Shown piece by piece: positions 25,966-35,086 of a stretch of 64,000 nt of DNA (position 1 is its first letter; the number at the start of each line of letters is the position of its first letter). The DNA comes from Dethiosulfovibrio russensis (GTDB lineage Bacteria > Synergistota > Synergistia > Synergistales > Dethiosulfovibrionaceae). The notes below the pieces were generated by a model. It did not search any database, was not told the DNA's origin, and worked only from the letters and a program-made list of their open reading frames with translations. Both the position numbers and the translations under genes were made by a program. The stretch spans positions 62,001 through 126,000 of the forward strand of contig NZ_JAKGUG010000005.1 in assembly GCF_021568855.1 (NCBI RefSeq), in the 5' to 3' direction.

Positions 25966-27588
25966 ATGAAAAGAACCTTTGCGCTGGTATTACTGGGCAT
26001 CCTTATCGTAACTATCCTGTCTACCACGGTATCGGCGGATCCTAAAAACGGGGGAATCCTCAGATGGAGGATAATAAACGACCCACCGTCGCTCGACCCG
26101 GTTACATCCAACATAACCACAGCCACGAGGGGAACCAATCTCTATCTAGAGACACTGGTCAAGACGAGTCCTTCCGGCAAGGAGATACTCCCCTGCCTCG
26201 CCGAAAACTGGGAGGTCGACGACGACTCCAGGGTATGGACCTTCCATCTCAGAAAGGGAGTGCTCTTTCACGATAACGTACTGGGAGAACCTACTCTCAA
26301 CGGAGGCAGAGAGATGACCGCCGAGGACGTAAAATATTCCTTCGAGCGTTTGGTAAAGATGAAATCCGCCAGGGTCTTCTTCGCAGACAAGATAAAGGGC
26401 TACCAGGAGCTCAACGATGGCAAGGTCTCCGAGTGGGCCGGAGTTGAAGTCCTGGATGATTACACCGTTCGGTTTACGCTGGACGAGCCTTTCGCGCCGT
26501 TTCTGGCGGTACTGACCTATCCGTCCTTCGGGGTGATTCCCCGAGAGGACGCCGAAAAATGGGGCAAGAATTTCACGTTTCATCCCGTAGGGACCGGCCC
26601 CTTCGTCCTCCAGGAATGGAAACACGACAGCGTCGCCTCTTTCCGCAAAAGCCCGAATTACTGGGGCCAGGACGATAGGGGAGTGAAGCTGCCATACCTG
26701 GACGGAGTCGATCTTATGGTCATACCGGACAACGGCGTGGCCTATCTGGAGTTCAAAAAGGGCAATATAGACGTCCTTCCGGACATACCGGACGAGTACT
26801 ATCAGGAACTCAAGGACGGCTTCGGCCCATCCTTCCAGGAGCGCCCGGGACTCAACACCTATTACTACGGCATGAGCCAGTCTGGCAAGCCGTTCATGGA
26901 CAACCTCAAACTCCGTCAGGCACTCAACTACGGGGTAAACAGAGAGGGCATAAACGAGCTGGTCCTCAACGGCAGATACCAACCGGCCAAAGGAGTGCTG
27001 CCTCCTGGAATGCCGGGCTACAACGACGATCTGAATGGCTACGAGTACGATCCGGAAAAGGCTAAACAACTCCTCTCGGAGGCAGGCTATGAGAAAGGCC
27101 TGGAGCTTACACTGTACTTCAACAACAACCCCAGACACCGCTCCATAGCGGAGGCCATGCAGGCCCAACTCGGAGAGCTGGGAATAAAGATCCGGCTATC
27201 CTCCTCCGAGGTAGGGGCCCATTACGACGCGGTTCGGCGAGGAGATTTCAAGTTCTTCCGGGCCGGCTGGGCCGGGGACTACGCCGATCCGGACAACTTC
27301 CTCTACACCCTGTTCTGCTCCGACAACTTCGGCCCCAAGGGCAACTACTGCCGATATAAAAACGACGACGTCGACCGCTGGCTGAAAGAGGCCAGAAGAG
27401 AGACCGACCCCGACAAACGTTGGGAGCTCTACGGAAAGGCGGAGCAGCAAATAGTGGACGATGCGGTCTGGATGTTCCTCTTCTACCAGACCACCAGCCT
27501 TGTCACCCGCCCCGACGTCCAGGGGGTAGAGCTGGCATTTTTGGGAGATTACATGACCGAACTGACCGAGGTCTGGCTGGACAGATAA
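25966..27588 (+). CDS. Peptide-binding protein (SBP family 5), copy 1
   Basis: 540 residues with a Sec signal peptide (FALVLLGILIVTILSTTVSA). Family-5 features: GGILRWRIINDPPSLDP, WTFHLRKGVLFHDN, the NYGVNREGI stretch and HRSIAEAMQAQLGELGIKI. It captures extracellular peptides for an ABC permease; the divergent DppBCDF is the likely partner. Copies 2 (45900-47534) and 3 (49434-51071) in this window share the same overall plan but differ throughout. A hairpin without a T-run separates it from the S9 peptidase gene. Confidence 0.92.
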   Translation: MKRTFALVLLGILIVTILSTTVSADPKNGGILRWRIINDPPSLDPVTSNITTATRGTNLYLETLVKTSPSGKEILPCLAENWEVDDDSRVWTFHLRKGVLFHDNVLGEPTLNGGREMTAEDVKYSFERLVKMKSARVFFADKIKGYQELNDGKVSEWAGVEVLDDYTVRFTLDEPFAPFLAVLTYPSFGVIPREDAEKWGKNFTFHPVGTGPFVLQEWKHDSVASFRKSPNYWGQDDRGVKLPYLDGVDLMVIPDNGVAYLEFKKGNIDVLPDIPDEYYQELKDGFGPSFQERPGLNTYYYGMSQSGKPFMDNLKLRQALNYGVNREGINELVLNGRYQPAKGVLPPGMPGYNDDLNGYEYDPEKAKQLLSEAGYEKGLELTLYFNNNPRHRSIAEAMQAQLGELGIKIRLSSSEVGAHYDAVRRGDFKFFRAGWAGDYADPDNFLYTLFCSDNFGPKGNYCRYKNDDVDRWLKEARRETDPDKRWELYGKAEQQIVDDAVWMFLFYQTTSLVTRPDVQGVELAFLGDYMTELTEVWLDR

Positions 27589-27625
27589 GGGTTAGGGTAG
27601 GAAAATCGAGTCGAAACTACAAGAC

Positions 27626-27658
27626 GATAGGGGGGCCGCGTCCTGCGGCCTCCCTATC
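27626..27658 (+). repeat. Intercistronic hairpin between receptor and S9 peptidase
   Basis: 14-bp stem with one G-T pair (27626-27639 with 27645-27658) and loop GTCCT, no T-run. It is likely to allow partial read-through or to protect the receptor mRNA 3' end, giving more receptor than peptidase. Confidence 0.55.
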
Positions 27659-27692
27659 TCTGGAACTGGATGAAAGAAAGGGATGACCTATC

Positions 27693-29630
27693 GTGAAAAG
27701 GGAAAACATGTCGCCCGAGGACCTGCTGGAGTTTCGCTTTCTCTCCGGTCCGTCCATCTCTCCCGACGGAAGAGCTATCTGCTACTCGGTCCATAAGGCG
27801 GACCTGGAGAAAAACCGCTACGATTCGAGACTGTGGCTCCATATCCTGGACTCCGGGGAAAACCGCCCTCTGACGGGATCCGGGAGGGAAAAGTGTTTTT
27901 GCTGGAACAACGACGGCGAGGAGATCGTCTTCGCCAGCGACAGGAAAGACCCAGAAAAGGGAACCACCGACCTGTACGCCATAGCTCCAGGGGGAGGGGA
28001 AGCTCAGCCTATCGGATCCCTGCCGTTCGCGATCTCGTCCATCGTCCACCTTGAAGGGAACCGCTATCTCCTGTCGGGAGAGGATCCCAGGAAATCGGAA
28101 AAGCTGGCGGAAGCGGACTACATGGTCTTCGAGCAGGTGCCTTTCTGCTCCAACGGCAAGGGGTACACCGCCCAGAAGAGAACGGCTCTGTACATCTACG
28201 AAAGGGGTGGCAAAGCCAGAAAGCTGACTCCCGACACGCTGGACGTGGATCGCTACAGGCTCTCACCGGACAAGACCAAGGTTCTGATAACCGGCCCGGA
28301 CTTCACCGACGTAAGGCCTATCAGGAGCGGCCTCAGGGAGCTAGACCTGAAAACGGGGGAGATCGACGAGCTTATCCCCGACGGATCCTTCGCCTGCAAG
28401 TGCGCCGACTATCTGGACGGAGTCGTGGTGCTCACGGGGTCAAAACTCGACAGACACGGCATAAACGAAAACGTCACCTTCCACGTGCTCAAAGACGGCG
28501 TCCCGAGAGAGATCATACCCGGACTCGACAGAGGACTCAGAAACTCCGTAGGCTGCGACTGCCGTTACGGAACCTCCGATCTCAACCTGGCCTTCTTCGT
28601 GGACGGCGGCAAGATCTGGTTCGTCTCCACCGACGGAATCGAGTCGCATCTGCACTCTCTGGACCTGTCGGGAAAGATCGTTCAGGAAACCGAAAAGATC
28701 TCCTCCGTGGACGATTACCATGTAAGTGGCGGGAAGGCCGCCGTGATCGGATTAAAGGGGCTCGCCCTCCAGGAGCTCTACATCGTCGAGAGCGGAGAGG
28801 AGCGCAGGGTCTCGGGCTTTAACGGATGGACGACGTCCGAGAGGAATCTGTCCGTTCCCGAGTCCTTGGCGAGCCGTTCCGACCCGGGTTACCCCATAGA
28901 CGGATGGATCATGAAACCCACGGATTACAGGGAAGGAGAGAGGTATCCCGCCATAATCCACATCCACGGGGGCCCCAAGACGGCGTTCGGCGAGGTGTAT
29001 TTTCACGAGATGCAGCTCTGGGCCGCCAGAGGCTATGTGGTGGCCTTCTGCAACCCCAGGGGAAGCGACGGAAAGGGCAACGACTTCGACGATATCAGGG
29101 GTAAATACGGCACGGTGGACTACGACGACATCATGGCCTTCACGGACGAGGTGGGAAAACTGCCCTTCGTGGACGAAGACCGCATGGGGGTTACCGGAGG
29201 GTCCTACGGAGGCTATATGACCAACTGGATAATAGGTCATACCGATCGATTCAAGGCCGCGGTATCCCAGAGGAGCATCTCCAACTGGATCTCCAAGGCC
29301 GGGATCTCCGACATAGGATATTATTTCGTCCCGGACCAGCAGGACGCCGACATATGGGACGACGTCGAGAAACTCTGGTGGCACTCCCCTTTGAAATACG
29401 CGGACCGCGCGACGACGCCTACTTTATTCATCCACTCCGACGAGGACTATCGGTGCGAGCTGTCCCAGGGGCTTCAGATGTTCACCGCCCTTAAGCGCCA
29501 CGGGGTGGACAGCAAAATATGCGTCTTCAAGGGAGAGAACCACGAGCTAAGTCGAGGGGGGAAACCACGAGAGAGACTGGCCCGTCTGGAGGAGATCTCC
29601 CGTTGGTTCGATAGATATCTCAAGGACTAG
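27693..29630 (+). CDS. S9-family prolyl oligopeptidase/acylaminoacyl peptidase
   Basis: 645 residues: an N-terminal beta-propeller part (WD-like blades such as LEFRFLSGPSISPDGRAI and NDGEEIVFASDRKD) and a C-terminal alpha/beta hydrolase. The nucleophile is in VTGGSYGGYMTNW, the Asp in FIHSDEDYRCELSQ and the His in GENHELSRGGKP. No signal peptide, so it digests imported oligopeptides in the cytosol. GTG 27693 start. It follows the peptide receptor in the same direction. Confidence 0.92.
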   Translation: MKRENMSPEDLLEFRFLSGPSISPDGRAICYSVHKADLEKNRYDSRLWLHILDSGENRPLTGSGREKCFCWNNDGEEIVFASDRKDPEKGTTDLYAIAPGGGEAQPIGSLPFAISSIVHLEGNRYLLSGEDPRKSEKLAEADYMVFEQVPFCSNGKGYTAQKRTALYIYERGGKARKLTPDTLDVDRYRLSPDKTKVLITGPDFTDVRPIRSGLRELDLKTGEIDELIPDGSFACKCADYLDGVVVLTGSKLDRHGINENVTFHVLKDGVPREIIPGLDRGLRNSVGCDCRYGTSDLNLAFFVDGGKIWFVSTDGIESHLHSLDLSGKIVQETEKISSVDDYHVSGGKAAVIGLKGLALQELYIVESGEERRVSGFNGWTTSERNLSVPESLASRSDPGYPIDGWIMKPTDYREGERYPAIIHIHGGPKTAFGEVYFHEMQLWAARGYVVAFCNPRGSDGKGNDFDDIRGKYGTVDYDDIMAFTDEVGKLPFVDEDRMGVTGGSYGGYMTNWIIGHTDRFKAAVSQRSISNWISKAGISDIGYYFVPDQQDADIWDDVEKLWWHSPLKYADRATTPTLFIHSDEDYRCELSQGLQMFTALKRHGVDSKICVFKGENHELSRGGKPRERLARLEEISRWFDRYLKD

Positions 29631-29637
29631 AGAAACG

Positions 29638-29676
29638 ATCGGAGGGAGAGCGATATCGCTCTCCCTCCGATTTATC
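29638..29676. terminator. Terminator after the S9 peptidase
   Basis: A 34-nt perfect palindrome (29638-29671), 15 bp or more of usable stem, followed by TTTATC. It lies between convergent genes. Confidence 0.7.
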
Positions 29677-29687
29677 ACAGAGATGGA

Positions 29688-30419
29688 TCAGGGAAGTATG
29701 GCAAAACAACGGGCGGGGAAACCCGAGCCGTCCTTGAGCTTCGGGAAAGCCGCTATTATCAAAGCCCCTGTAGGCGGCACCTTATCCAGGTTCGCCATCA
29801 ACTCTATCTGATAGCGATCCTGGGCCAGAACGTAATGCTCGCAGACCATATTACCGTTGGAGGAATCGACGCCGCAGTCGGTATCGGCGGTCTCGTGTCC
29901 CGATGCAGTCACTCCCCTCTCCTCGTAGAGGAACTTGAGGGAATCGAGGCTGTACCCGGGATAATGGGCAATGCCCTTCTCGTCCTTGTTGTCCATGGCA
30001 TCGCAGTCGGGCCAGCGTTTGGACCAGTCGGTCCTGAGGGCGAAAAAGCAGCCCTCCGGGACCCTGCCGTAGGAGTCCTCCCAGGCGATAATATCCTCCC
30101 TGGAGAGACATCTGTCCGGATTTCCCGAGACATCCCGAGAGAGGTCCAGAACGACCAAAGGCAGAAACATCTCCTTCACGTCGATCAGATCCACCGTCCT
30201 TCCTCCCGGGACGAAGTGTCTCGGAGAATCGACATGGGTTCCCCATTGGCCCACCAAAGTCATCTTCTCCACCCAGAAACCGTCGTTTTCCACCGTGTAG
30301 AGGTCTCGCCTCTCCATATCGTGAAGAGCGGGATAGTGGGGAATTCCGGGACAAAAGGAGTGGGTGAGGTCGACGAAAGTCCTGCCCTTCAGCTCGCGGT
30401 AAAGCTCCATCAAATCCAT
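29688..30419 (-). CDS. Cyclase-family (kynurenine formamidase-like) hydrolase
   Basis: 243 residues. The metal-binding signature HxGTHxDxPxH appears as QWGTHVDSPRHF, and VDLTHSFCPGIPHYP at the N-terminus is typical. Family members include kynurenine formamidase and isatin hydrolase; the substrate here is unknown. No other tryptophan-degradation gene is nearby. ATG 30419 lies 8 nt after AGGAGG; the frame's GTG inside that site is rejected. Confidence 0.85.
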   Translation of the reverse strand: MDLMELYRELKGRTFVDLTHSFCPGIPHYPALHDMERRDLYTVENDGFWVEKMTLVGQWGTHVDSPRHFVPGGRTVDLIDVKEMFLPLVVLDLSRDVSGNPDRCLSREDIIAWEDSYGRVPEGCFFALRTDWSKRWPDCDAMDNKDEKGIAHYPGYSLDSLKFLYEERGVTASGHETADTDCGVDSSNGNMVCEHYVLAQDRYQIELMANLDKVPPTGALIIAAFPKLKDGSGFPARCFAILP

Positions 30420-30456
30420 TACAGACACCTCCTATAGGTCATCCGGACCATAGGGA

Positions 30457-32148
30457 TCACACTTTGAATTGATCCAGATGCCTTCTAAGCTGATCCATCC
30501 CCTCCAAAAGGACCTCTGTCTGAGAGACCACCGATTCGAAAGCGTCCTTGGCCTCCTCTGTAATCCCTCCGATATCGCCCAGACGTTCGACTATCTCGGA
30601 GGTTCCCTTAGCTATGCTGTCCACGGCGTTGGCCATCTCCGTGCTGGACATGGACTGAGCCTTGCTCAGCTCTGAGACCTCGTTCATGACGCCATCAACC
30701 GCCTCGATCTCCTTCATGCTGGAGGCTAGATCGTTCCTGAGCCTATCGGCCCGATCCACCACCTTACCCAGGATCTCCTCCTCCTCGACCGTTCCCTGGA
30801 TGGATTCTTTGGCGTAGACCGACAGGGTCTCTATCAGGGAGGATATCTCCTGAGCCGCAGAGTTTGACTCCTCGGCAAGCTTGCGGACCTCCTCGGCGAC
30901 CACGGCGAACCCCTTTCCGGCGTCTCCAGCCCTGGCGGCCTCGATGGCGGCGTTGAGAGCCAACAGGTTGGTCTGATCGGCTATACCGGTGATAGCTCCC
31001 ACAAAGCCGGTTATGGACTCCACCGCGTTCTCCAGAGAGGACATCTTTTTCCTGTTCTCCTGGGATTTGACGCTGACGCCGTTTATATCCTGTACCACCT
31101 GCTCCATCTGATTAGATACGCCTTCGGTAAACTTATAGGTCTTGGACGAGGCTTCCACTCCCCGTTCCGAGGCCTTCGCGACGGAGTCGGCTGTGGCGGC
31201 CATCTCCTCTACCCCGGCATTGGACTCCTCCACGGCAGCGGCGTTGGTCTGAGAGAGCCCCATAATCTCCTCCATCGAGGATTTCACCGTATCTATCGTG
31301 CCTAGAGAGCTCTGCGATCTCTCCGCCAAGACGTGGGAATCCTCCCCGAGCTTTCGAGCTATGGACATCATGTCGACCACGAGAGCCGAAAGCTTGTCCA
31401 TAAACTGGTTCAACGACCCGCAGAGTCTGCCTACCTCGTCGGAGGTCTTTATGTCCATACGGACCGTGAGGTCTCCCTCTCCCTCGCCGAGATCCCTGAC
31501 GACCTCGGTCATCTTACGAAGAGGCGAGGCGACCCTTAGAAGGACGAAAACGTTCAATGCCAACACGGCGGACAGCAACACTATAGATATGGTTACGGTC
31601 CTGTTCCTGATGGCCCTCTCGGTCTCGGAGGCCTGTCGGTTGAACTCGGCTATAAGGTGATCTCTGGTCTCCTCGCTGCCCTTTCTGAGGTCTCCCAGAT
31701 AGGACAGATCGAGACCTACCTCCACGGAACCGATGACCTCTTCCTCGTGAACGATGTCTGCCTTGAAGGAGGAAAAACCGTCACCCTCGGGCTTCTCTCC
31801 CGCCGCAATCGCACCGCCGTCGTCGTAGATGACCGCATAGGCGACGTTGGGGACCTCCAACATCCCGGCGGCGTAATCCATCAGAGACTCCTCGTTGAAG
31901 TTCCACAGAGGAGCGGCGGATATCCAGGCCAGATAGCTCGACATGGCCTTCCCGTAGTCCTCGGCTCCCTTGGCGTTCATGGCGTTCTTATTCTCTATGT
32001 CCTCGTTCAACATACGTTCAGCCACGGAACCGACTGAAAGGGACATATTCTCCACACCTCTGATGGCGACGAAGGCCAGGGCTCCTATCGACAATATTAA
32101 GCTGAATGCCGTCAGGACCCCCAATTTGGAAACGATACTACGAGACAA
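30457..32148 (-). CDS. Methyl-accepting chemotaxis protein
   Basis: 563 residues. An N-terminal membrane segment ([19 protein letters not shown]), an extracytoplasmic sensor region, a second segment ([18 protein letters not shown]), a HAMP domain ([19 protein letters not shown]) and the signalling tip with the hairpin core [23 protein letters not shown]. Transmits ligand occupancy to CheA/CheW. The start is TTG 32148 with AAGGAGGG upstream. The attractant is unknown. Confidence 0.93.
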   Translation of the reverse strand: MSRSIVSKLGVLTAFSLILSIGALAFVAIRGVENMSLSVGSVAERMLNEDIENKNAMNAKGAEDYGKAMSSYLAWISAAPLWNFNEESLMDYAAGMLEVPNVAYAVIYDDGGAIAAGEKPEGDGFSSFKADIVHEEEVIGSVEVGLDLSYLGDLRKGSEETRDHLIAEFNRQASETERAIRNRTVTISIVLLSAVLALNVFVLLRVASPLRKMTEVVRDLGEGEGDLTVRMDIKTSDEVGRLCGSLNQFMDKLSALVVDMMSIARKLGEDSHVLAERSQSSLGTIDTVKSSMEEIMGLSQTNAAAVEESNAGVEEMAATADSVAKASERGVEASSKTYKFTEGVSNQMEQVVQDINGVSVKSQENRKKMSSLENAVESITGFVGAITGIADQTNLLALNAAIEAARAGDAGKGFAVVAEEVRKLAEESNSAAQEISSLIETLSVYAKESIQGTVEEEEILGKVVDRADRLRNDLASSMKEIEAVDGVMNEVSELSKAQSMSSTEMANAVDSIAKGTSEIVERLGDIGGITEEAKDAFESVVSQTEVLLEGMDQLRRHLDQFKV

Positions 32149-32244
32149 ATAAAGCCCTCCTTTTCATTCTTATCTCGGCAAAAAGACAATCCCATACAAG
32201 CTATATATGTCAGTATATATCGAATCCATCAAAAAAACCAAAAA

Positions 32245-33270
32245 CTATCTAGGGGGATTACAACGGGAACAGGGAGAATAACCCAGGGATTTAGCTTTAT
32301 CCAACGACATAGGCTCTCCCTTGCCCTTCAGATACGAGCATCCCTTGGAGTGATACTTTTTCCCCGTTGCCGTCACGTACACGATCTGTTCCTTTTTCTC
32401 CACGTCATAAACGTCTTTCGTCGAGGACGGGCTTCCATCCCAGTTCAGGTCCAAAAGGACCATATCGTGATCGGGGCTCTGGCTTCTCTTAGTAGACCTG
32501 GCGGGGATCGACGTCTCCACCTCGATTATCCTCCACGAGTCGGACCTCTCTATGCCGCTGTAGCCTATGTAGTCCAGACGGCTCTTTCTATCGTCGTAGC
32601 TGTAGCTCCCCTTCGGCAGGGAGAGAAGGGGAAAGTTCGTTCCCTTTGGATCGTCCACGTTGTAATCGCCTAGGATGAAGACCGGCCCCTTGAGAGAGCC
32701 GACTATCCCGTTTATACCGTCGATCTGAGCCCCTCTCTTGAAATCGTTGTAACGCTTCGCCCTGTCCTGATCGTCCTTGCCCCTGGTGCTCTGGCTCTTT
32801 AGATGGACGTTGACCATGTGGAACCGCCTGTCTCCCTCGATATCCAGGAAGACTCCCACCATTGGAGGCCTGTCGTGGAGACGATAGCTTTTTCCCTCGA
32901 ACCGGAAGGACCCGTTGGCGCCGTAAACAACGGGGCCGTCCAAGATTCGTACCCTGTCCTTCCGCCACAAAAAATAGAGGTCCTGCCTGCCTCCGGTGTC
33001 GTTGCCCGAATAAGCCCATCCAGGCAGGAATTTGGTGACGAAAAACCTCATAGTAGCGTCGCCCTCTATCTCCTGCAGGGCCAACAGGTCCACGTCGCTC
33101 TCCTTTATTAGTCGAGCCAGGTAGCTACAGTCCTCCTGCGAATATGCCTTTTTTCCCGACACGTTGAAATACTCGATGTTGAAGGTTCCTATGACCAAAG
33201 CGGAGGCCTGAGCCGCCCATATGACCGCCAAAAGCACCCCCAAAATCACCTTTTTCGTAAACCTTCTCAT
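32245..33270 (-). CDS. Secreted endonuclease/exonuclease/phosphatase protein with Cys-rich tail
   Basis: 341 residues. A signal peptide (VILGVLLAVIWAAQASA) precedes an EEP nuclease domain: GTFNIEYFN, LLALQEIEG with the catalytic Glu, GDYNVDDP and SPDHDMVLLDL. The C-terminus carries a short extra module, KYHSKGCSYLKGKGEP then GYSPCSRCNPP, resembling the Ada-type zinc module attached to many secreted nucleases. It probably degrades extracellular nucleic acid. Confidence 0.88.
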   Translation of the reverse strand: MRRFTKKVILGVLLAVIWAAQASALVIGTFNIEYFNVSGKKAYSQEDCSYLARLIKESDVDLLALQEIEGDATMRFFVTKFLPGWAYSGNDTGGRQDLYFLWRKDRVRILDGPVVYGANGSFRFEGKSYRLHDRPPMVGVFLDIEGDRRFHMVNVHLKSQSTRGKDDQDRAKRYNDFKRGAQIDGINGIVGSLKGPVFILGDYNVDDPKGTNFPLLSLPKGSYSYDDRKSRLDYIGYSGIERSDSWRIIEVETSIPARSTKRSQSPDHDMVLLDLNWDGSPSSTKDVYDVEKKEQIVYVTATGKKYHSKGCSYLKGKGEPMSLDKAKSLGYSPCSRCNPPR

Positions 33271-33325
33271 AAAAAAAACTCCCTTCCATTACAGACATTA
33301 CCTAGGTTCGTGAAGATAAGCATAT

Positions 33326-33366
33326 CAAAAAGCAAATAGGGCGGGGGAAAATCCCCGCCCTATTTG
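33326..33366 (-). terminator. Terminator of the TudS-related gene
   Basis: 14-bp stem (33333-33346 with 33353-33366) and 6-nt loop; on the minus strand it is followed by CTTTTTGATA. Confidence 0.75.
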
Positions 33367-33391
33367 CTTTTGACGATAATCCAGAGGATAC

Positions 33392-33949
33392 CTAAACAGA
33401 CAGACGTTTTTCGATCGATTCCCACGAGATCCCGTCAAGACTCTCCTCGTCCACCGCCGCGAAGGGAAGGACGATACCTCTTTCCTCCAGCATCTCCGAC
33501 AGGACCTTCATGAAAACCCCTCGTCCCGGCCCCATCTTTACCGAATCCAAACTTCGGGCGACGGCATCGCTGCCTCCGATCATGCCTCCGGTGTAACCGT
33601 AACAGGTGCAGTCGACCCCGCAGCTCGGACTTCCGTCCACCCCGACGACGCCGAGGATAGACACCCCGTTGGCAAGATCGTCCTCGACTTGATCTACCAC
33701 GTGCTCCAACAGCGATATACTGTGACGGCGATAGGCCGGGATATCGTACTGTTCGACGGTCATTCCCCATCGTCTAGCTCCGGCGAAGGTGGCCTCGGGA
33801 CATGGAAGCTGAAAGATCCCTATCCCCGACTTTATCAACGGGAGGACCAGAGGTTCCAAAGCTCCGGGATATAACCCATAGCCATCGACCTTGGAATTTA
33901 CGTTCAAAAGGCAATGAGATATAAGTACATAGCGCCGAGATCTGTTCAC
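33392..33949 (-). CDS. TudS-related (DUF523-like) putative desulfidase
   Basis: 185 residues. Cysteines are placed as in DUF523/TudS relatives: ISHCLLNVNSK near the start, QLPCPEATF, and GSPSCGVDCTCYG. In TudS, three Cys bind a [4Fe-4S] cluster that takes sulfur from thiouracil; a comparable desulfuration or sulfur-handling role is inferred. GTG 33949 follows GGAGGGG. Single-gene unit with its own terminator. Confidence 0.75.
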   Translation of the reverse strand: MNRSRRYVLISHCLLNVNSKVDGYGLYPGALEPLVLPLIKSGIGIFQLPCPEATFAGARRWGMTVEQYDIPAYRRHSISLLEHVVDQVEDDLANGVSILGVVGVDGSPSCGVDCTCYGYTGGMIGGSDAVARSLDSVKMGPGRGVFMKVLSEMLEERGIVLPFAAVDEESLDGISWESIEKRLSV

Positions 33950-34070
33950 AGACACCCCTCCAATCAAGCATCTTGATTATAACAAAAAAGACTCCTTTAT
34001 CTGCACGGAAAGGCGGCTTTTCCGAAAAGATATCCACTAGTACAATGGAGACCGAAAGGAATGGTGGTCC

Positions 34071-35036
34071 ATGAAGGGAAAGATACTGACGATGCTCAAG
34101 AAAAGACAGGGCGACTTCGTCTCGGGGCAGTCCATCTGCGACAGTTTGGGAGTAAGCAGGACGGCGGTATGGAAGCACGTCAATCAGCTGAAAGAGGACG
34201 GCTACCGGGTCGAGTCCGTGCCTAGAAAGGGATACAGAATAGTCTCGTCTCCCGATGTCCTGACCTCGGAGGAGATCGTTCCTCTTCTAGACACCGACTT
34301 CATAGGCAAAAACATAATAAACCACCACGAGGTGGAGTCGACGAACCTGACCGCCAAGGCGGCGGGAAGATCGGGCTGCCCCGACGGCACGGTCGTTACG
34401 ACGGAGCATCAGACCGGAGGAAGGGGAAGGAGCGGCAGAAGCTGGATCTCCTCTCCCGGCGAGGCCGTTCAGATGTCCATCGTGCTCAGACCGGGGACCC
34501 CTCCGGCAACGGCGCCGCCGATAACCCAGATAGGGGCGGCAGCCGTCGCGGTGACACTGGAGGCTATGGGATTCGCTCCCAAGGTAAAGTGGCCCAACGA
34601 CGTCCTTATATCCGGTAAAAAGGTATGCGGCATACTGACCGAGATGACCTGCGAGTTGGACAGAATAGACTTCATAGTGATGGGGATAGGCATAAACGTC
34701 AACGTAAAAGCCTTTCCGAAGCCGGTGGACGAGGTGGCGACATCGCTTCTGTTGGAAGGGGGTAGATCTCTCGACAGAAGAAAAATCGCCGCGGAGGTAC
34801 TGAACCGTTTCGAGCCTCTCTACCGAGAATACCTGGAAGGAAACGGGGATGCCTATCTTGAGATATGCCGCAGGCTCTCCTGGCTCGAGGGCAAAGAGAT
34901 ATCCTTCGAGAAAGACGGAATCACCGTTACAGCTACGGCAGGAGACATCGACGAAGATGGAAGACTGGAGGTTCATTTTCCGGATGGACGCAGCGAAAGG
35001 CTTCTGTCCGGAGAGGTACATCTAGGATCCGTTTAA
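34071..35036 (+). CDS. birA: Biotin-[acetyl-CoA-carboxylase] ligase / biotin repressor
   Basis: 321 residues. An N-terminal winged helix (GQSICDSLGVSRTAVWKHVNQLKEDG) shows it can act as a DNA-binding repressor. The ligase domain has the biotinyl-AMP loop GRGRSGRSW, KWPNDVLI and GIGINVN, and there is a C-terminal SH3-like domain. It attaches biotin to carboxylase or decarboxylase carrier domains. No biotin synthesis genes are in the window. Confidence 0.95.
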   Translation: MKGKILTMLKKRQGDFVSGQSICDSLGVSRTAVWKHVNQLKEDGYRVESVPRKGYRIVSSPDVLTSEEIVPLLDTDFIGKNIINHHEVESTNLTAKAAGRSGCPDGTVVTTEHQTGGRGRSGRSWISSPGEAVQMSIVLRPGTPPATAPPITQIGAAAVAVTLEAMGFAPKVKWPNDVLISGKKVCGILTEMTCELDRIDFIVMGIGINVNVKAFPKPVDEVATSLLLEGGRSLDRRKIAAEVLNRFEPLYREYLEGNGDAYLEICRRLSWLEGKEISFEKDGITVTATAGDIDEDGRLEVHFPDGRSERLLSGEVHLGSV

Positions 35037-35086
35037 AAAAGATGCGATCGGGAGAGGAGGTAAGAACCTCCTCTCCCGATCGCATC
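35035..35086. terminator. Long terminator between birA and the CheW gene
   Basis: 21-bp perfect stem (35041-35061 with 35066-35086), AAGA loop; six A residues on the plus strand give a U-run for the minus-strand CheW gene, whose last codons lie within it. Confidence 0.8.
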
